Below, piece by piece: positions 7,137 through 13,357 of a stretch of 56,951 bases of DNA. The DNA comes from Patescibacteria group bacterium. GTDB taxonomy: Bacteria; Patescibacteriota; Patescibacteriia; 2-12-FULL-60-25. Within the stretch, counting starts at the first letter, position 1; every line of letters begins with the position of its first letter. The translations under genes and the position numbers were made by a program. The notes beneath the pieces are model-generated. The model made no database searches and was not told the origin of the DNA. It saw only the letters and a program-made list of their open reading frames with translations. The stretch covers positions 1-56,951 of the forward strand of contig JALNYW010000003.1 in assembly GCA_023229665.1 (NCBI GenBank), written 5' to 3'.

Positions 7137-7269
7137 CAAAGCCTCCGTCCGCCGGGTGTGACGGCACGCGGCGACAAAGGACGCAACGCTAGCGCGTGGC
7201 ATCCACCGGAGGCTTTCCCGCTCGCTGTTTCGTAAGCACGCATGGGCCGTCACCCTGCGAGAATATGAT
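7137..7269 (-). ncRNA. HNH-associated pseudoknotted RNA, copy A
   Basis: Conserved with copy B (18065-18197). Helices, all on the minus strand: P1 GTGACGGC (7253-7246) with GCCGTCAC (7165-7158); P2 AAAGCCTCCG (7216-7207) with CGGAGGCTTT (7147-7138), crossing P1 to form a pseudoknot; P3, a hairpin at 7204-7179. Both copies carry the block CCCATGCGTGCTTACGAAAC plus AGCGA in the P1-P2 loop. P1, P2 and P3 all covary between copies. The 3' strand of P2 holds the HNH ribosome site, so folding should block HNH translation. Upstream, CGTAAGCAC (7278-7270) could also pair with GTGCTTACG (7239-7231). Confidence 0.8.
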
Positions 7270-7275
7270 GTGCTT

Positions 7276-7304
7276 ACGTTACGCCGCATCTTCGGGATTG
7301 TCAA
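7276..7304 (-). promoter_or_regulatory. Candidate promoter for RNA copy A and HNH copy 3
   Basis: TTGACA (7304-7299), a 17-bp spacer and TAACGT (7281-7276), lying in the end of the upstream gene and overlapping its stop codon. The predicted start, about seven bases after the -10, gives an RNA beginning ATCATATTCTCGCAGGG. Copy B's promoter independently predicts ATCACATTCTCGCAGGG. Confidence 0.5.
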
Positions 7305-7581
7305 GGAGTATTCGGTCAATTTCGGCACATAGCAGCGCCCCGGCAATCACGAGACTCCTTAGCCTTCCGTGCTTCCTGCGCTTGTCGTGTTCCTCGACGA
7401 ACGGGAACGCATCGCTGTCGCCGTATTCGTACACGCTCACGCCCTGAATCCCGTTGACTGCGTAGCACGCTGCGGCGAGGGCCAGTTCGTTGTCCGTGTG
7501 GCAACGGTCGTGCTCGGGATCGAATCCCTCCACGGTGATCTGCCGATCGCGTTCCTTGGTGATAAGTTCAATGCCGGTCAT
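7279..7581 (-). CDS. Conserved phage protein, unknown function
   Basis: A 100-residue protein starting MTGIELITKERDRQITVEGF, then DPEHDRCHTDNELALAAACY. This ERxRQ...GF/W..EHD..H...ELA.AA.CY pattern recurs in many phages, sometimes attached to nucleotide-metabolism domains; its own function is unknown. Start ATG 7581 has an AAGGAGTCCAAGT site and overlaps the preceding stop region. Downstream lies the structured RNA of HNH copy 3. Confidence 0.6.
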   Translation of the reverse strand: MTGIELITKERDRQITVEGFDPEHDRCHTDNELALAAACYAVNGIQGVSVYEYGDSDAFPFVEEHDKRRKHGRLRSLVIAGALLCAEIDRILLDNPEDAA

Positions 7582-7967
7582 GACTTGGACTCCTTCTCGT
7601 ACCCCCGGACCGCATCTTTGATGCCTTCGGGCCATTCGGATTCAGGTATAAACTTGCCGAGCGATTCCCTGATGTGGTCCGCGTTGGGTTTGCCGATCAC
7701 GTTCAACCGCAAGGGACCCGGCGCCCCTCCTTCGGGCCATTTGTCTCCCGCGAAGAGGACGAGGCGTTGTTCGACATCCGACACTTCCCGGTAGCACCTT
7801 TCGAACACTTCCTTGGGCGACCAAGAAACGTGCCCGTCCTCGTAGCGGACACGGTAGCCGTGCGTTTCGACAGCAAGACACGCACGTCCTTCTGATTGGC
7901 AGAAACGGGTATATTCCATCGGTTCCGCCGCGATGATCTTCGTGCCGATGTAAATCTTCTCGGTCAT
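7578..7967 (-). CDS. Gp49/gp66-like phage protein
   Basis: A 129-residue protein with YIGTKIIAAEPMEYTRF near the start and GYRVRYEDGHVSWSPKEVFE (~37-56). The GY.V.Y.DGY.SWSPK..FE pattern is that of the N4 gp49/Sf6 gene 66 family, small phage proteins of unknown function. The C-terminal 60 residues are less typical. The ATG overlaps the stop of the acyl carrier gene (7964-7967). Confidence 0.6.
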   Translation of the reverse strand: MTEKIYIGTKIIAAEPMEYTRFCQSEGRACLAVETHGYRVRYEDGHVSWSPKEVFERCYREVSDVEQRLVLFAGDKWPEGGAPGPLRLNVIGKPNADHIRESLGKFIPESEWPEGIKDAVRGYEKESKS

Positions 7968-8215
7968 TTCGCCCTCGCCTCCTTCACGTGGGACTCCACG
8001 TATTTTATGAGATCGTCCACAGTCTTGACCTTCTCGGCGTCGTCGTCATCGTAGATGTCGATGGCGAATTCGTCCTCCACTTCCATCGCGAGTTCCATGA
8101 TGTCCAAGGAGTCAAGGCCGATGTCCTCGATGAGCGTATTCTCGCGGTGAATGTCGGCCACCGACCGGTCGGACTGACGAGCGACCAGATGGATGATGGT
8201 TTCTTCCGTGGTCAT
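7964..8215 (-). CDS. Acyl carrier protein
   Basis: An 83-residue acidic protein of the usual ACP length. DIGLDSLDIMELAMEVEDEF (residues ~31-50) contains the DSL motif whose serine (~36) takes the 4'-phosphopantetheine arm. Host ACP carries acyl chains in fatty acid and lipid A synthesis. A phage copy could redirect acyl flow, feed the sugar/lipid surface cassette at 32.3-34.4 kb, or act as a protein partner; none is shown. Coupled by ATGA to the RecT gene upstream and the gp49-like gene downstream. Confidence 0.88.
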   Translation of the reverse strand: MTTEETIIHLVARQSDRSVADIHRENTLIEDIGLDSLDIMELAMEVEDEFAIDIYDDDDAEKVKTVDDLIKYVESHVKEARAK

Positions 8216-9192
8216 TTCTTCGCACCTGCGGCGGCGATGTTCTTCACGAGGGCTTCGATCAGCGTGGACGCCTCCCGCTTGGTGAGGTCCTTGATCGACG
8301 CGATGTTCTCGGCCTTGGCGAGAATGACGCTCGCGTACTCATGCTTCTCGTCGTCCGTCGTCAGGCCGAGTTCCTTCAGGCAGATGGCGATCTTCTTCAC
8401 CTGCGGCTCCGTGGCGAGTTCGCCGGTTTCGGTGCCGGCGGCCGACTGTGCCGCTGCGGCCCCTGCCGGGGCACCGTTGCCGGCGGACTGCGCGGCGGAC
8501 TGTGCGGGCTTCTGCGTTGCGGGTTGCGTCTGCGTCGGGGCGCGGAATCCCTGCATCCCCTCGGGGACGGGAATGACGGGGGCCTTGCCCATTTCGTAGG
8601 CGGGAAGCGCATCCTCGTCGGCCGCGAATTCCTCGGGGAGATACAGGCGTCCGAGTTCGTCGGGGAAAGCGTCACGGTGAGCCTGTGCGATGGGCACCTT
8701 CCGGATCATGGTTCCCGGCTTTGTGGCCCATTGCTTGTTGATAGTCCCGTCGCCCTTGCGCCCGACGTACTCGTTGAACGCAACTTCGATGCGGTACGGC
8801 GTTGACCGGTCCCGACGGTACACCTCGCACCATCCGCCGAGGATCTGCTCCGTTTCCAGGTAGAACGCGCCCTCGCGGTACGTGATCTTCTTGTCGCCGT
8901 CGAGGACGATGATGCCGGCCTTGAATCCGTTGTACGTGGGGTTCTTCTCGGCCCGCTTGATGAAGACCTGATACGCGACCACCATCGAAGCCGGTTCGCT
9001 GCCGTACTTGATGAGGAACGCTTCCTTCATGAACGGGTTCAACTCCTGCGACTTGCAAAGTTCCATGAAGAAGTAAATCTCCTGGTCGTTCGCCTTGTCG
9101 CAGATGTACTTCTTCACGATGTCCGACGTGAGGGTCGGAACGTATCGCGTTACTCCCATGCCCGTCGCTTTCGCCAGTTCGTCTCCCGCCAT
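8212..9192 (-). CDS. RecT/Bet-family single-strand annealing protein
   Basis: A 326-residue recombinase. The annealase domain at ~15-185 includes ELCKSQELNPFMKEAFLIKY, MVVAYQVFIKRAEKNPTYNG and the WATKPGTMIRKVPIAQAHR region, typical of Redbeta/RecT proteins. An Ala/Gln/Pro-rich linker (~215-265) leads to a helical C-terminal domain, as in other phage Bet proteins where it contacts SSB or nuclease. With the PD-(D/E)XK exonuclease it forms a two-component recombination system. Start ATG 9192 follows AAAGGAGCAGGAAG. Confidence 0.85.
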   Translation of the reverse strand: MAGDELAKATGMGVTRYVPTLTSDIVKKYICDKANDQEIYFFMELCKSQELNPFMKEAFLIKYGSEPASMVVAYQVFIKRAEKNPTYNGFKAGIIVLDGDKKITYREGAFYLETEQILGGWCEVYRRDRSTPYRIEVAFNEYVGRKGDGTINKQWATKPGTMIRKVPIAQAHRDAFPDELGRLYLPEEFAADEDALPAYEMGKAPVIPVPEGMQGFRAPTQTQPATQKPAQSAAQSAGNGAPAGAAAAQSAAGTETGELATEPQVKKIAICLKELGLTTDDEKHEYASVILAKAENIASIKDLTKREASTLIEALVKNIAAAGAKK

Positions 9193-9205
9193 CTTCCTGC
9201 TCCTT

Positions 9206-9427
9206 TCAGTTCGTGTTGGAGTCCGCGATTTGCAGCTTGATCTTCCACTCACCGCACGCTTCGGTCGGCTTCGGACTCGGCCAGTACGTCGCCGTGACCG
9301 GCCCGGTCGGTGTTCCGACGAGCGACGCCTTCGGCGGGTAGCGGTAGCACTTGCCCTCCGGCGTGACGTTGACGAGTTTCATCTTGTAGTGAAAACAGTT
9401 CGCGCATTGGCGCAAGGGATCGGTCAT
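9206..9427 (-). CDS. Small Cys-rich phage protein
   Basis: A 73-residue protein with CANCFHY (~8-14), GKCYRYPP (~25-32) and ACGEWK (~57-62), four cysteines arranged CxxC...C...C. This C..C.....C.R.PP....CGEW layout recurs in small phage metal-binding proteins of unknown role. Followed closely by the annealase gene. Confidence 0.6.
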   Translation of the reverse strand: MTDPLRQCANCFHYKMKLVNVTPEGKCYRYPPKASLVGTPTGPVTATYWPSPKPTEACGEWKIKLQIADSNTN

Positions 9428-9428
9428 C

Positions 9429-9599
9429 TCACGCCACCTTCTTGAATTCGCGCACCAGGCGTTTGATCTCGCGCCGGAGCAGGGCCGAAAGGGTATTCAA
9501 CCCTTCCGTCTTGGCGATCAGGAACAGCGTGCGCTTGTCCTTCATCGTCACGCCGCGGATCGCCAACACCACCATCCTTTCCTTACCGGTCACTCGCAC
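9429..9599 (-). CDS. Small ribbon-helix-helix-like protein
   Basis: A 56-residue very basic protein: strand-like ERMVVLAIRGVTM followed by two helices (KDKRTLFLIAKTEG and TLSALLRREIKRLVREF). Start chosen at GTG 9599 because of the AGGAGGTG site seven bases upstream; ATG 9575 is the alternative. The fold guess (RHH/Arc-like DNA binder) rests on the pattern only. Confidence 0.5.
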   Translation of the reverse strand: MRVTGKERMVVLAIRGVTMKDKRTLFLIAKTEGLNTLSALLRREIKRLVREFKKVA

Positions 9600-9741
9600 G
9601 TTGCGGCACCTCCTGCTGATGATTTATTTCTACGTAGTAGTAGTACGTGACGGCGCCCATGCACAGCACCAGGAGGACGGCGAAGTAGACCACGATGCCC
9701 TTGCCGAGCGGGGTCAGGGAGCGCCACAATTTACAGGACAT
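9583..9741 (-). CDS. Small membrane protein
   Basis: A 52-residue protein with one transmembrane helix, GIVVYFAVLLVLCMGAVTYY (residues ~15-34), after a short basic N-terminus. It overlaps genes on both sides in other registers. First of several small membrane proteins in this operon; function unknown. Confidence 0.5.
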   Translation of the reverse strand: MSCKLWRSLTPLGKGIVVYFAVLLVLCMGAVTYYYYVEINHQQEVPQRASDR

Positions 9742-9952
9742 TCAGCATCTCCTCCGTCTTGTGCGCCGACACTCGGGCGGTCATGCGATCGGCTATCCCT
9801 CGTCCGAAAACGAATACCGTGATGAAAACGGTGCAGAAAAGAGTGCCGATTGAAACGAAAAGATGAGCGAGACTTACCAACAGCAAGAGCACCGAATTTA
9901 CAAGACTGCCGGACCGGTCCACCAGTTCTGAAAATTCCTGCTTCGGATTCAC
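9731..9952 (-). CDS. Small membrane protein
   Basis: A 73-residue protein with a long hydrophobic stretch SVLLLLVSLAHLFVSIGTLF then CTVFITVFVFG (~19-49), enough for one or two membrane passes, and a basic C-terminus. Start GTG 9952 lies after AAGGGAGGGAATC. Function unknown. Confidence 0.55.
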   Translation of the reverse strand: MNPKQEFSELVDRSGSLVNSVLLLLVSLAHLFVSIGTLFCTVFITVFVFGRGIADRMTARVSAHKTEEMLNVL

Positions 9953-9963
9953 GATTCCCTCCC

Positions 9964-10182
9964 TTAGACCGCCGCTCTGGCACGCATGTTGTCGATCTCC
10001 GCGAGCCTCGCGTCGTTCATCTGCTGGATCGTTGTACGGCCGATGGAAATCTCCCGCGGTTCCCCGCAATCGCATAGGTACGTGGCCGCCAGGATCTCGT
10101 CGTGCTTGCCGCGAGTCACACCGGTCATGCGGGGACGCAAAGGCTCGAAGCGTTTGCATGCGGGGCAACGGCGGGTGGTCAT
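9964..10182 (-). CDS. Small zinc-ribbon protein
   Basis: A 72-residue protein with CPACKRFEPLRPRM (~6-19) and YLCDCGEPREI (~35-45), two Cys pairs of a zinc ribbon, then a helix (TTIQQMNDARLAEIDNMRAR). Start ATG 10182 follows AAGGAGGCGAAGGG and overlaps the preceding stop. Function unknown. Confidence 0.6.
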   Translation of the reverse strand: MTTRRCPACKRFEPLRPRMTGVTRGKHDEILAATYLCDCGEPREISIGRTTIQQMNDARLAEIDNMRARAAV

Positions 10183-10349
10183 CCCTTCGCCTCCTTCTTC
10201 GGCCATGCCGTCACCCCGTGGATTTCGATCAACCCTGCCCGGAAAAGAATCTGTGCCGACAGGTCTTCTTTCGGCGACAGATAGTACCCCGTCTTCGGGC
10301 ATCGGTTGATGCGGGCGAGGAGCTTGGATTGTGCGGCGGAAAGGGTCAT
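10179..10349 (-). CDS. Small hypothetical protein
   Basis: A 56-residue protein starting MTLSAAQSKLLARINRCPKT, with a possible winged-helix look (helix, turn, strands) but no firm family. Start ATG 10349 with GGGAGGACCG upstream; both ends overlap neighbours by four bases (ATGA), so translation is probably coupled. Confidence 0.55.
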   Translation of the reverse strand: MTLSAAQSKLLARINRCPKTGYYLSPKEDLSAQILFRAGLIEIHGVTAWPKKEAKG

Positions 10350-10681
10350 CGGTCCTCCCTCATCAGGATCTTGTAATACGCAAGCATCGTCTTCCCCTCG
10401 CTCACGTCGAACAATTTCTCCGGACCGCATCCGTGCGGGCATTTCAAGTCCTCGACGGTCCCATAGATGCGGCACAGAAACGGACGGACCTCGTAGATCG
10501 AACAGCCGCCGTCGCCGATGTACGGGCAACCGATACCCTCGGCCAACACCGGCTCGGGAATCTTCGCGTATTCGCTCTTGCCGAAAGGCACGGGGCCGCA
10601 ACAATCGGCGCAACCGGGCTTGCACTCGAACACCGGGATGCGATCGTACAGTTCGTGGTACTTGTCAACCATGCCGCTCAT
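10346..10681 (-). CDS. YkgJ-family cysteine-cluster protein
   Basis: About 111 residues. The eight-cysteine pattern CKPGCADCCG (~20-29), GIGCPYIGDGGCSIYEVRPFLC (~50-71) and CPHGCG (~81-86) is that of YkgJ/UPF0153 proteins, which bind zinc or an Fe-S cluster. Their biochemical role is poorly known; they often accompany modification enzymes. ATG 10681 overlaps the upstream gene; ATG 10672 has better spacing from GAAGG and may be used instead. Confidence 0.75.
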   Translation of the reverse strand: MSGMVDKYHELYDRIPVFECKPGCADCCGPVPFGKSEYAKIPEPVLAEGIGCPYIGDGGCSIYEVRPFLCRIYGTVEDLKCPHGCGPEKLFDVSEGKTMLAYYKILMREDR

Positions 10682-10922
10682 CCTTCTCGCGCTTCTTGAT
10701 CGCGTCCAGAATCTCGCACCATTCTCCGTCGGAAATGTTGTCCAAGGGCCAGCGGCATTTCAGGAAACGGATCTCCATACACCCCGAGTTGCCGACCTTG
10801 TAGGCGACCACGTAATCGGCTGCGGCGACACGATCAATTCCTCCCGTGGTGGCGTCTATAAGAGGGGTCCATCCCTTGACGGCTTTTATTGCGATGACTC
10901 TCACGTTGGGAAACGACATCAT
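10665..10922 (-). CDS. Hypothetical protein
   Basis: An 85-residue protein, MMSFPNVRVIAIKAVKGWTP at the start and DAIKKREKDERHG at the end. No recognised domain. Start in ATGATG at 10922/10919 after GGGAGGGG. Located between the YkgJ-like and DUF2997-like genes in the same operon. Confidence 0.55.
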   Translation of the reverse strand: MMSFPNVRVIAIKAVKGWTPLIDATTGGIDRVAAADYVVAYKVGNSGCMEIRFLKCRWPLDNISDGEWCEILDAIKKREKDERHG

Positions 10923-11122
10923 CCCCTCCCGTGAACGTGGTCGTCGTGCGTATGATGCGCGTGGAAACCCTTCTCGTGCGCTTCCACCGTCAACGTGCCG
11001 CCGACCTTGGCCGCGAGCGCGTTCAACTCGGCGAGGATTTCCTTCTCGGTGCCGACCATGCCGCGAGCGTTAGTCTTGAGCGAACCGTCGGGCATTATCT
11101 GGACGATAAGTTTGGATGGCAT
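10919..11122 (-). CDS. DUF2997-like protein
   Basis: A 67-residue protein. MPSKLIVQIMPDGSLKTNAR then GMVGTEKEILAELNALAAKV gives the short strand-strand-helix plan of DUF2997 proteins, which are found beside DUF1257/Ycf35 and Ycf46-type ATPases in bacteria. The C-terminus is a His cluster (HAHHTHDDHVHG) that could bind metal; this is unusual. It lies in the same operon as the DUF1257-like gene (11413-11724) and the Ycf46-like ATPase (13358-14875). Start ATG 11122 after GGGAGAG. Confidence 0.6.
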   Translation of the reverse strand: MPSKLIVQIMPDGSLKTNARGMVGTEKEILAELNALAAKVGGTLTVEAHEKGFHAHHTHDDHVHGRG

Positions 11123-11124
11123 GG

Positions 11125-11226
11125 TCATCTCTCCCTGAAGTAATTGAGTACGAACGGTGTCAGAATCCATGCGGCGCACCATCCGATTGCGAACCCCTTG
11201 AATATGTCAGTATGAATGAATTCCAT
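11125..11226 (-). CDS. 33-residue membrane peptide
   Basis: MEFIHTDIFKGFAIGWCAAW continues into ILTPFVLNYFRER: one hydrophobic helix with a basic end. ATG 11226 has AAGGAGCGTGTG upstream and coincides with the stop of the next gene upstream. Its TGA lies just before the DUF2997-like start. Confidence 0.45.
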   Translation of the reverse strand: MEFIHTDIFKGFAIGWCAAWILTPFVLNYFRER

Positions 11227-11411
11227 CACACGCTCCTTATGATTCCAAGTACGATGATCGCCCGGAAGATGTCTATCAAGAGAAACATCGGCCATCCGAA
11301 CAGGTTTATCGCGAAATTTCCAACCTCTTCTGAATTGAGATCAAGATCCCACGCGACCACGTAGGCAATTCCAATAAACATGTAGGCGATTGCGTAAAGT
11401 ATATACGCCAT
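11226..11411 (-). CDS. Small membrane protein
   Basis: A 61-residue protein with two hydrophobic segments, YILYAIAYMFIGIAYVVAW (~3-21) and INLFGWPMFLLIDIFRAIIV (~35-54), separated by an acidic loop. Probably spans the inner membrane twice. Start ATG 11411 after AGGAGGGTGTGAC. Lies between the DUF1257-like and DUF2997-like genes. Confidence 0.55.
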   Translation of the reverse strand: MAYILYAIAYMFIGIAYVVAWDLDLNSEEVGNFAINLFGWPMFLLIDIFRAIIVLGIIRSV

Positions 11412-11412
11412 G

Positions 11413-11724
11413 TCACACCCTCCTGTTCACGAGCGTCATGGTCTGCGTCTTCTCGTCGAACGACTGGATCGCGTACCCGCGGGATTTGGCCCAAGACTTG
11501 ACGCCGATCTTCGCATATTCCATCGTGATCTCCGTGAGGCCCTGAACGCCGCGTGCGACGGTGTAGGCGCCGCCGTAGCCCTTGGAGAACGTGATGCTGC
11601 GGTTGTCCCGCGTCCCGACGATCGACTCGCCGCGAGACTTGACAGCGTAGCCCAAGGCGTCAAGGGCCGCGCCAAGGTGCTCGGCGTCGGTGAGATTCGT
11701 TGTGATACGGGCATCGCAAGGAAT
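11413..11724 (-). CDS. DUF1257/Ycf35-like protein, probable ATT start
   Basis: About 103 residues. ARITTNLTDAEHLGAALDAL followed by GYAVKSRG, a central KGYGGAYTVARG and an alternating-strand C-terminus match the DUF1257 (Ycf35) pattern of T.I.D...L..AL..LGY....RGY.G. Proteins of this family cluster with Ycf46-type AAA+ ATPases and DUF2997, as here. A GGAGG eight bases upstream points to ATT at 11724 as start; an in-frame ATG exists at 11772 but lies inside the upstream gene with no ribosome site. Function of the family is unknown. Confidence 0.6.
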   Translation of the reverse strand: MPCDARITTNLTDAEHLGAALDALGYAVKSRGESIVGTRDNRSITFSKGYGGAYTVARGVQGLTEITMEYAKIGVKSWAKSRGYAIQSFDEKTQTMTLVNRRV

Positions 11725-11725
11725 T

Positions 11726-11977
11726 TTATTTGCCTCCCTTCGTACCGGCGAGGAACCCGGTGAACACGCCATTCTTGTGCGTTATCTCGTCCAATCCTCC
11801 GTCCGAATCGTAGTAGAACAGGCGGCGTTCGGCGGGGAGAAGGCCCTCGCGGGTAAGGCTTTCGACCACGGCCTCCGCGTCATTCGTGACGGACATATTC
11901 CCCAAGTTCCGATCAAGTATCACCAGTGGTTCACCGGGCACGTTCTTGACGATGGAGAAATCGGATCGGGGACTCAT
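11726..11977 (-). CDS. Hypothetical protein in the Ycf46-like operon
   Basis: An 83-residue protein: MSPRSDFSIVKNVPGEPLVI, then AEAVVESLTREGLLPAERRL and FYYDSDGGLDEITH. Small mixed alpha/beta protein with no recognised family. Start ATG 11977 overlaps the upstream stop (ATGA). Adjacent to the DUF1257-like gene. Confidence 0.55.
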   Translation of the reverse strand: MSPRSDFSIVKNVPGEPLVILDRNLGNMSVTNDAEAVVESLTREGLLPAERRLFYYDSDGGLDEITHKNGVFTGFLAGTKGGK

Positions 11978-12318
11978 TTCTTCACCTTCCTGATCGGCGT
12001 GACCTTGCGGGAGACGCGGAGGCCGTCCCAGTCATTCGGGAAGATACACATTCGGAATGAACTATATCTACTCCATCCTCCCGATTTGGTTAATTTCTTG
12101 ATGTCGGTCATGCACCCGCAGCGCAACTTGAATGGTCCGTTGTCGTCGAGTTTGTAGGTGACTTTGTACGGCGGCTTGGGCATCTCACCAAAGAACCTCG
12201 TCATGCTGCTTACGTGCGGGGACCTCGACCCCCCTTCTTCGTGTTCGTATACGATCTCGTTGTTGTCGTCGCCTGCTTTACGCTTGCCGGTTATGCTAAC
12301 AACGATGGATTTCTTCAT
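11974..12318 (-). CDS. Hypothetical protein
   Basis: A 114-residue basic protein, MKKSIVVSITGKRKAGDDNN at the start and KLRCGCMTDIKKL in the middle. No domain recognised. Start ATG 12318, overlapping the stop of the DUF3150-like gene (TGATG) with GGGGAGG upstream. Confidence 0.5.
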   Translation of the reverse strand: MKKSIVVSITGKRKAGDDNNEIVYEHEEGGSRSPHVSSMTRFFGEMPKPPYKVTYKLDDNGPFKLRCGCMTDIKKLTKSGGWSRYSSFRMCIFPNDWDGLRVSRKVTPIRKVKK

Positions 12319-13286
12319 CACGCCTCCCCTTCCGGCTCCGACATGATCTTCCGCCGGCCCATGCCCGTGAGGGCTTCCTCTGCCGCACGAACCGCCTCGT
12401 CCGCCGACTCCTCGATCGCCTTCTCGATGTCGTTGAGCGATGCCTCGGAAATCCCCACGGTTTTGCGCGAATTGCCCTCGGCCGCCGTGAGGATTCCGCG
12501 CAAGATTCCGACCTGCTGACGGAGCACTTCGTCGCCCATCACGTTCATGGATTCGACGCGGCCCATGACTTCCACGGCCGATTCGATCATCTTCTCGGGG
12601 ATCACGCCGCCGCGAGCGACGACCTTGGCGATCTTGCCGACTTTCTCGCTGAATTCCTCGCGCAATTCCATGACCATCGACTTGACAATGGACTTCACGG
12701 CCTCCGTCTCGGCGGCGATGCCTTCGGTGCTGGCCGCATCCTTGGGCGCTGAGATGGCGTAGACCGACCAGGACAGCCGGAACTTCTCCTTGGCGGCATC
12801 AGGAGCGGGGTACTCGCTTTGAAGACGCTGTAGGGCCGCCTGAGCCGCCTCCGGGGTATGCGCGGCGTCCTTCAGGGCCTTCTCCAGCACGGGAAGCATG
12901 AGCGTCTTGGTCGCCTCGTAATTGGCGACGAAAATGGCGACCGCGCCGTCGAATCCCTCGCGGATCTTCTTGAGTTTGACGATCAGGTCGGGCAACTTGT
13001 CCGATGGGACGTACCGGGCGCCGCGGACGAAGGGGAAGGGAAGCGAATGCCATTCGACTACCCGCTTCGCCTGCCGGACGGTTTCCATGATCTCGTCGAA
13101 CGACTCCTTGGGGAAGAGGCGATGGGAGCCGAGACTGAGCGCCCGCTGAACTTCCTTGCTGTCCTCGATGCCGAAGTCCTGACACCGAATCTGAGTGCGG
13201 CCCGACCAGAGTCCGATGTCGAGGTCCACGACGCTGCCGTTGAGGAATAAATCCGACCATCCTGGGGCCTTGCTGTTCTCTGTCAT
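12318..13286 (-). CDS. DUF3150-like protein
   Basis: A 322-residue protein. The N-terminal part (GSVVDLDIGLWSGRTQIRCQ, KEVQRALSLGSHRLFPKESF, VRGARYVPSDKLPDLIVKLK) fits DUF3150, which in phages and plasmids sits next to AAA+ ATPases. The C-terminal half is long charged helix, likely coiled coil. Start ATG 13286 after GGGAGGGTATC. The promoter/operator at 13318-13354 lies directly upstream, so this gene heads a sub-operon that includes the DUF1257- and DUF2997-like genes. Confidence 0.6.
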   Translation of the reverse strand: MTENSKAPGWSDLFLNGSVVDLDIGLWSGRTQIRCQDFGIEDSKEVQRALSLGSHRLFPKESFDEIMETVRQAKRVVEWHSLPFPFVRGARYVPSDKLPDLIVKLKKIREGFDGAVAIFVANYEATKTLMLPVLEKALKDAAHTPEAAQAALQRLQSEYPAPDAAKEKFRLSWSVYAISAPKDAASTEGIAAETEAVKSIVKSMVMELREEFSEKVGKIAKVVARGGVIPEKMIESAVEVMGRVESMNVMGDEVLRQQVGILRGILTAAEGNSRKTVGISEASLNDIEKAIEESADEAVRAAEEALTGMGRRKIMSEPEGEA

Positions 13287-13317
13287 GATACCCTCCCGCA
13301 CGAAGGTTGATGTGATG

Positions 13318-13354
13318 TTGTCATACAAATGCCATACGCGCTATTCGCTGTCAA
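13318..13354 (-). promoter_or_regulatory. Candidate promoter with TTGTATGACAA operator
   Basis: TTGACA (13354-13349) lies in the gap after the ATPase gene, with a weak CATTTG -10 at 17-bp spacing. The near-palindrome TTGTATGACAA (minus strand, 13328-13318) overlaps the -10/start region. The same 11-mer in the opposite orientation lies downstream of another TTGACA at 15429-15471. Confidence 0.45.
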
Positions 13355-13357
13355 GGA

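Noticed and set aside
7137..7269. HEARO/omega-RNA associated with IsrB
   Set aside because: The downstream proteins are small Cys4 HNH nucleases without a RuvC domain, and the fold as read does not match what I recall of HEARO; still worth an Rfam search.
6462..7346. HNH copy 3 starting at 7346
   Set aside because: The extra N-terminal residues are translated from the structured RNA; they match copy B's RNA translation only because the RNA is conserved.
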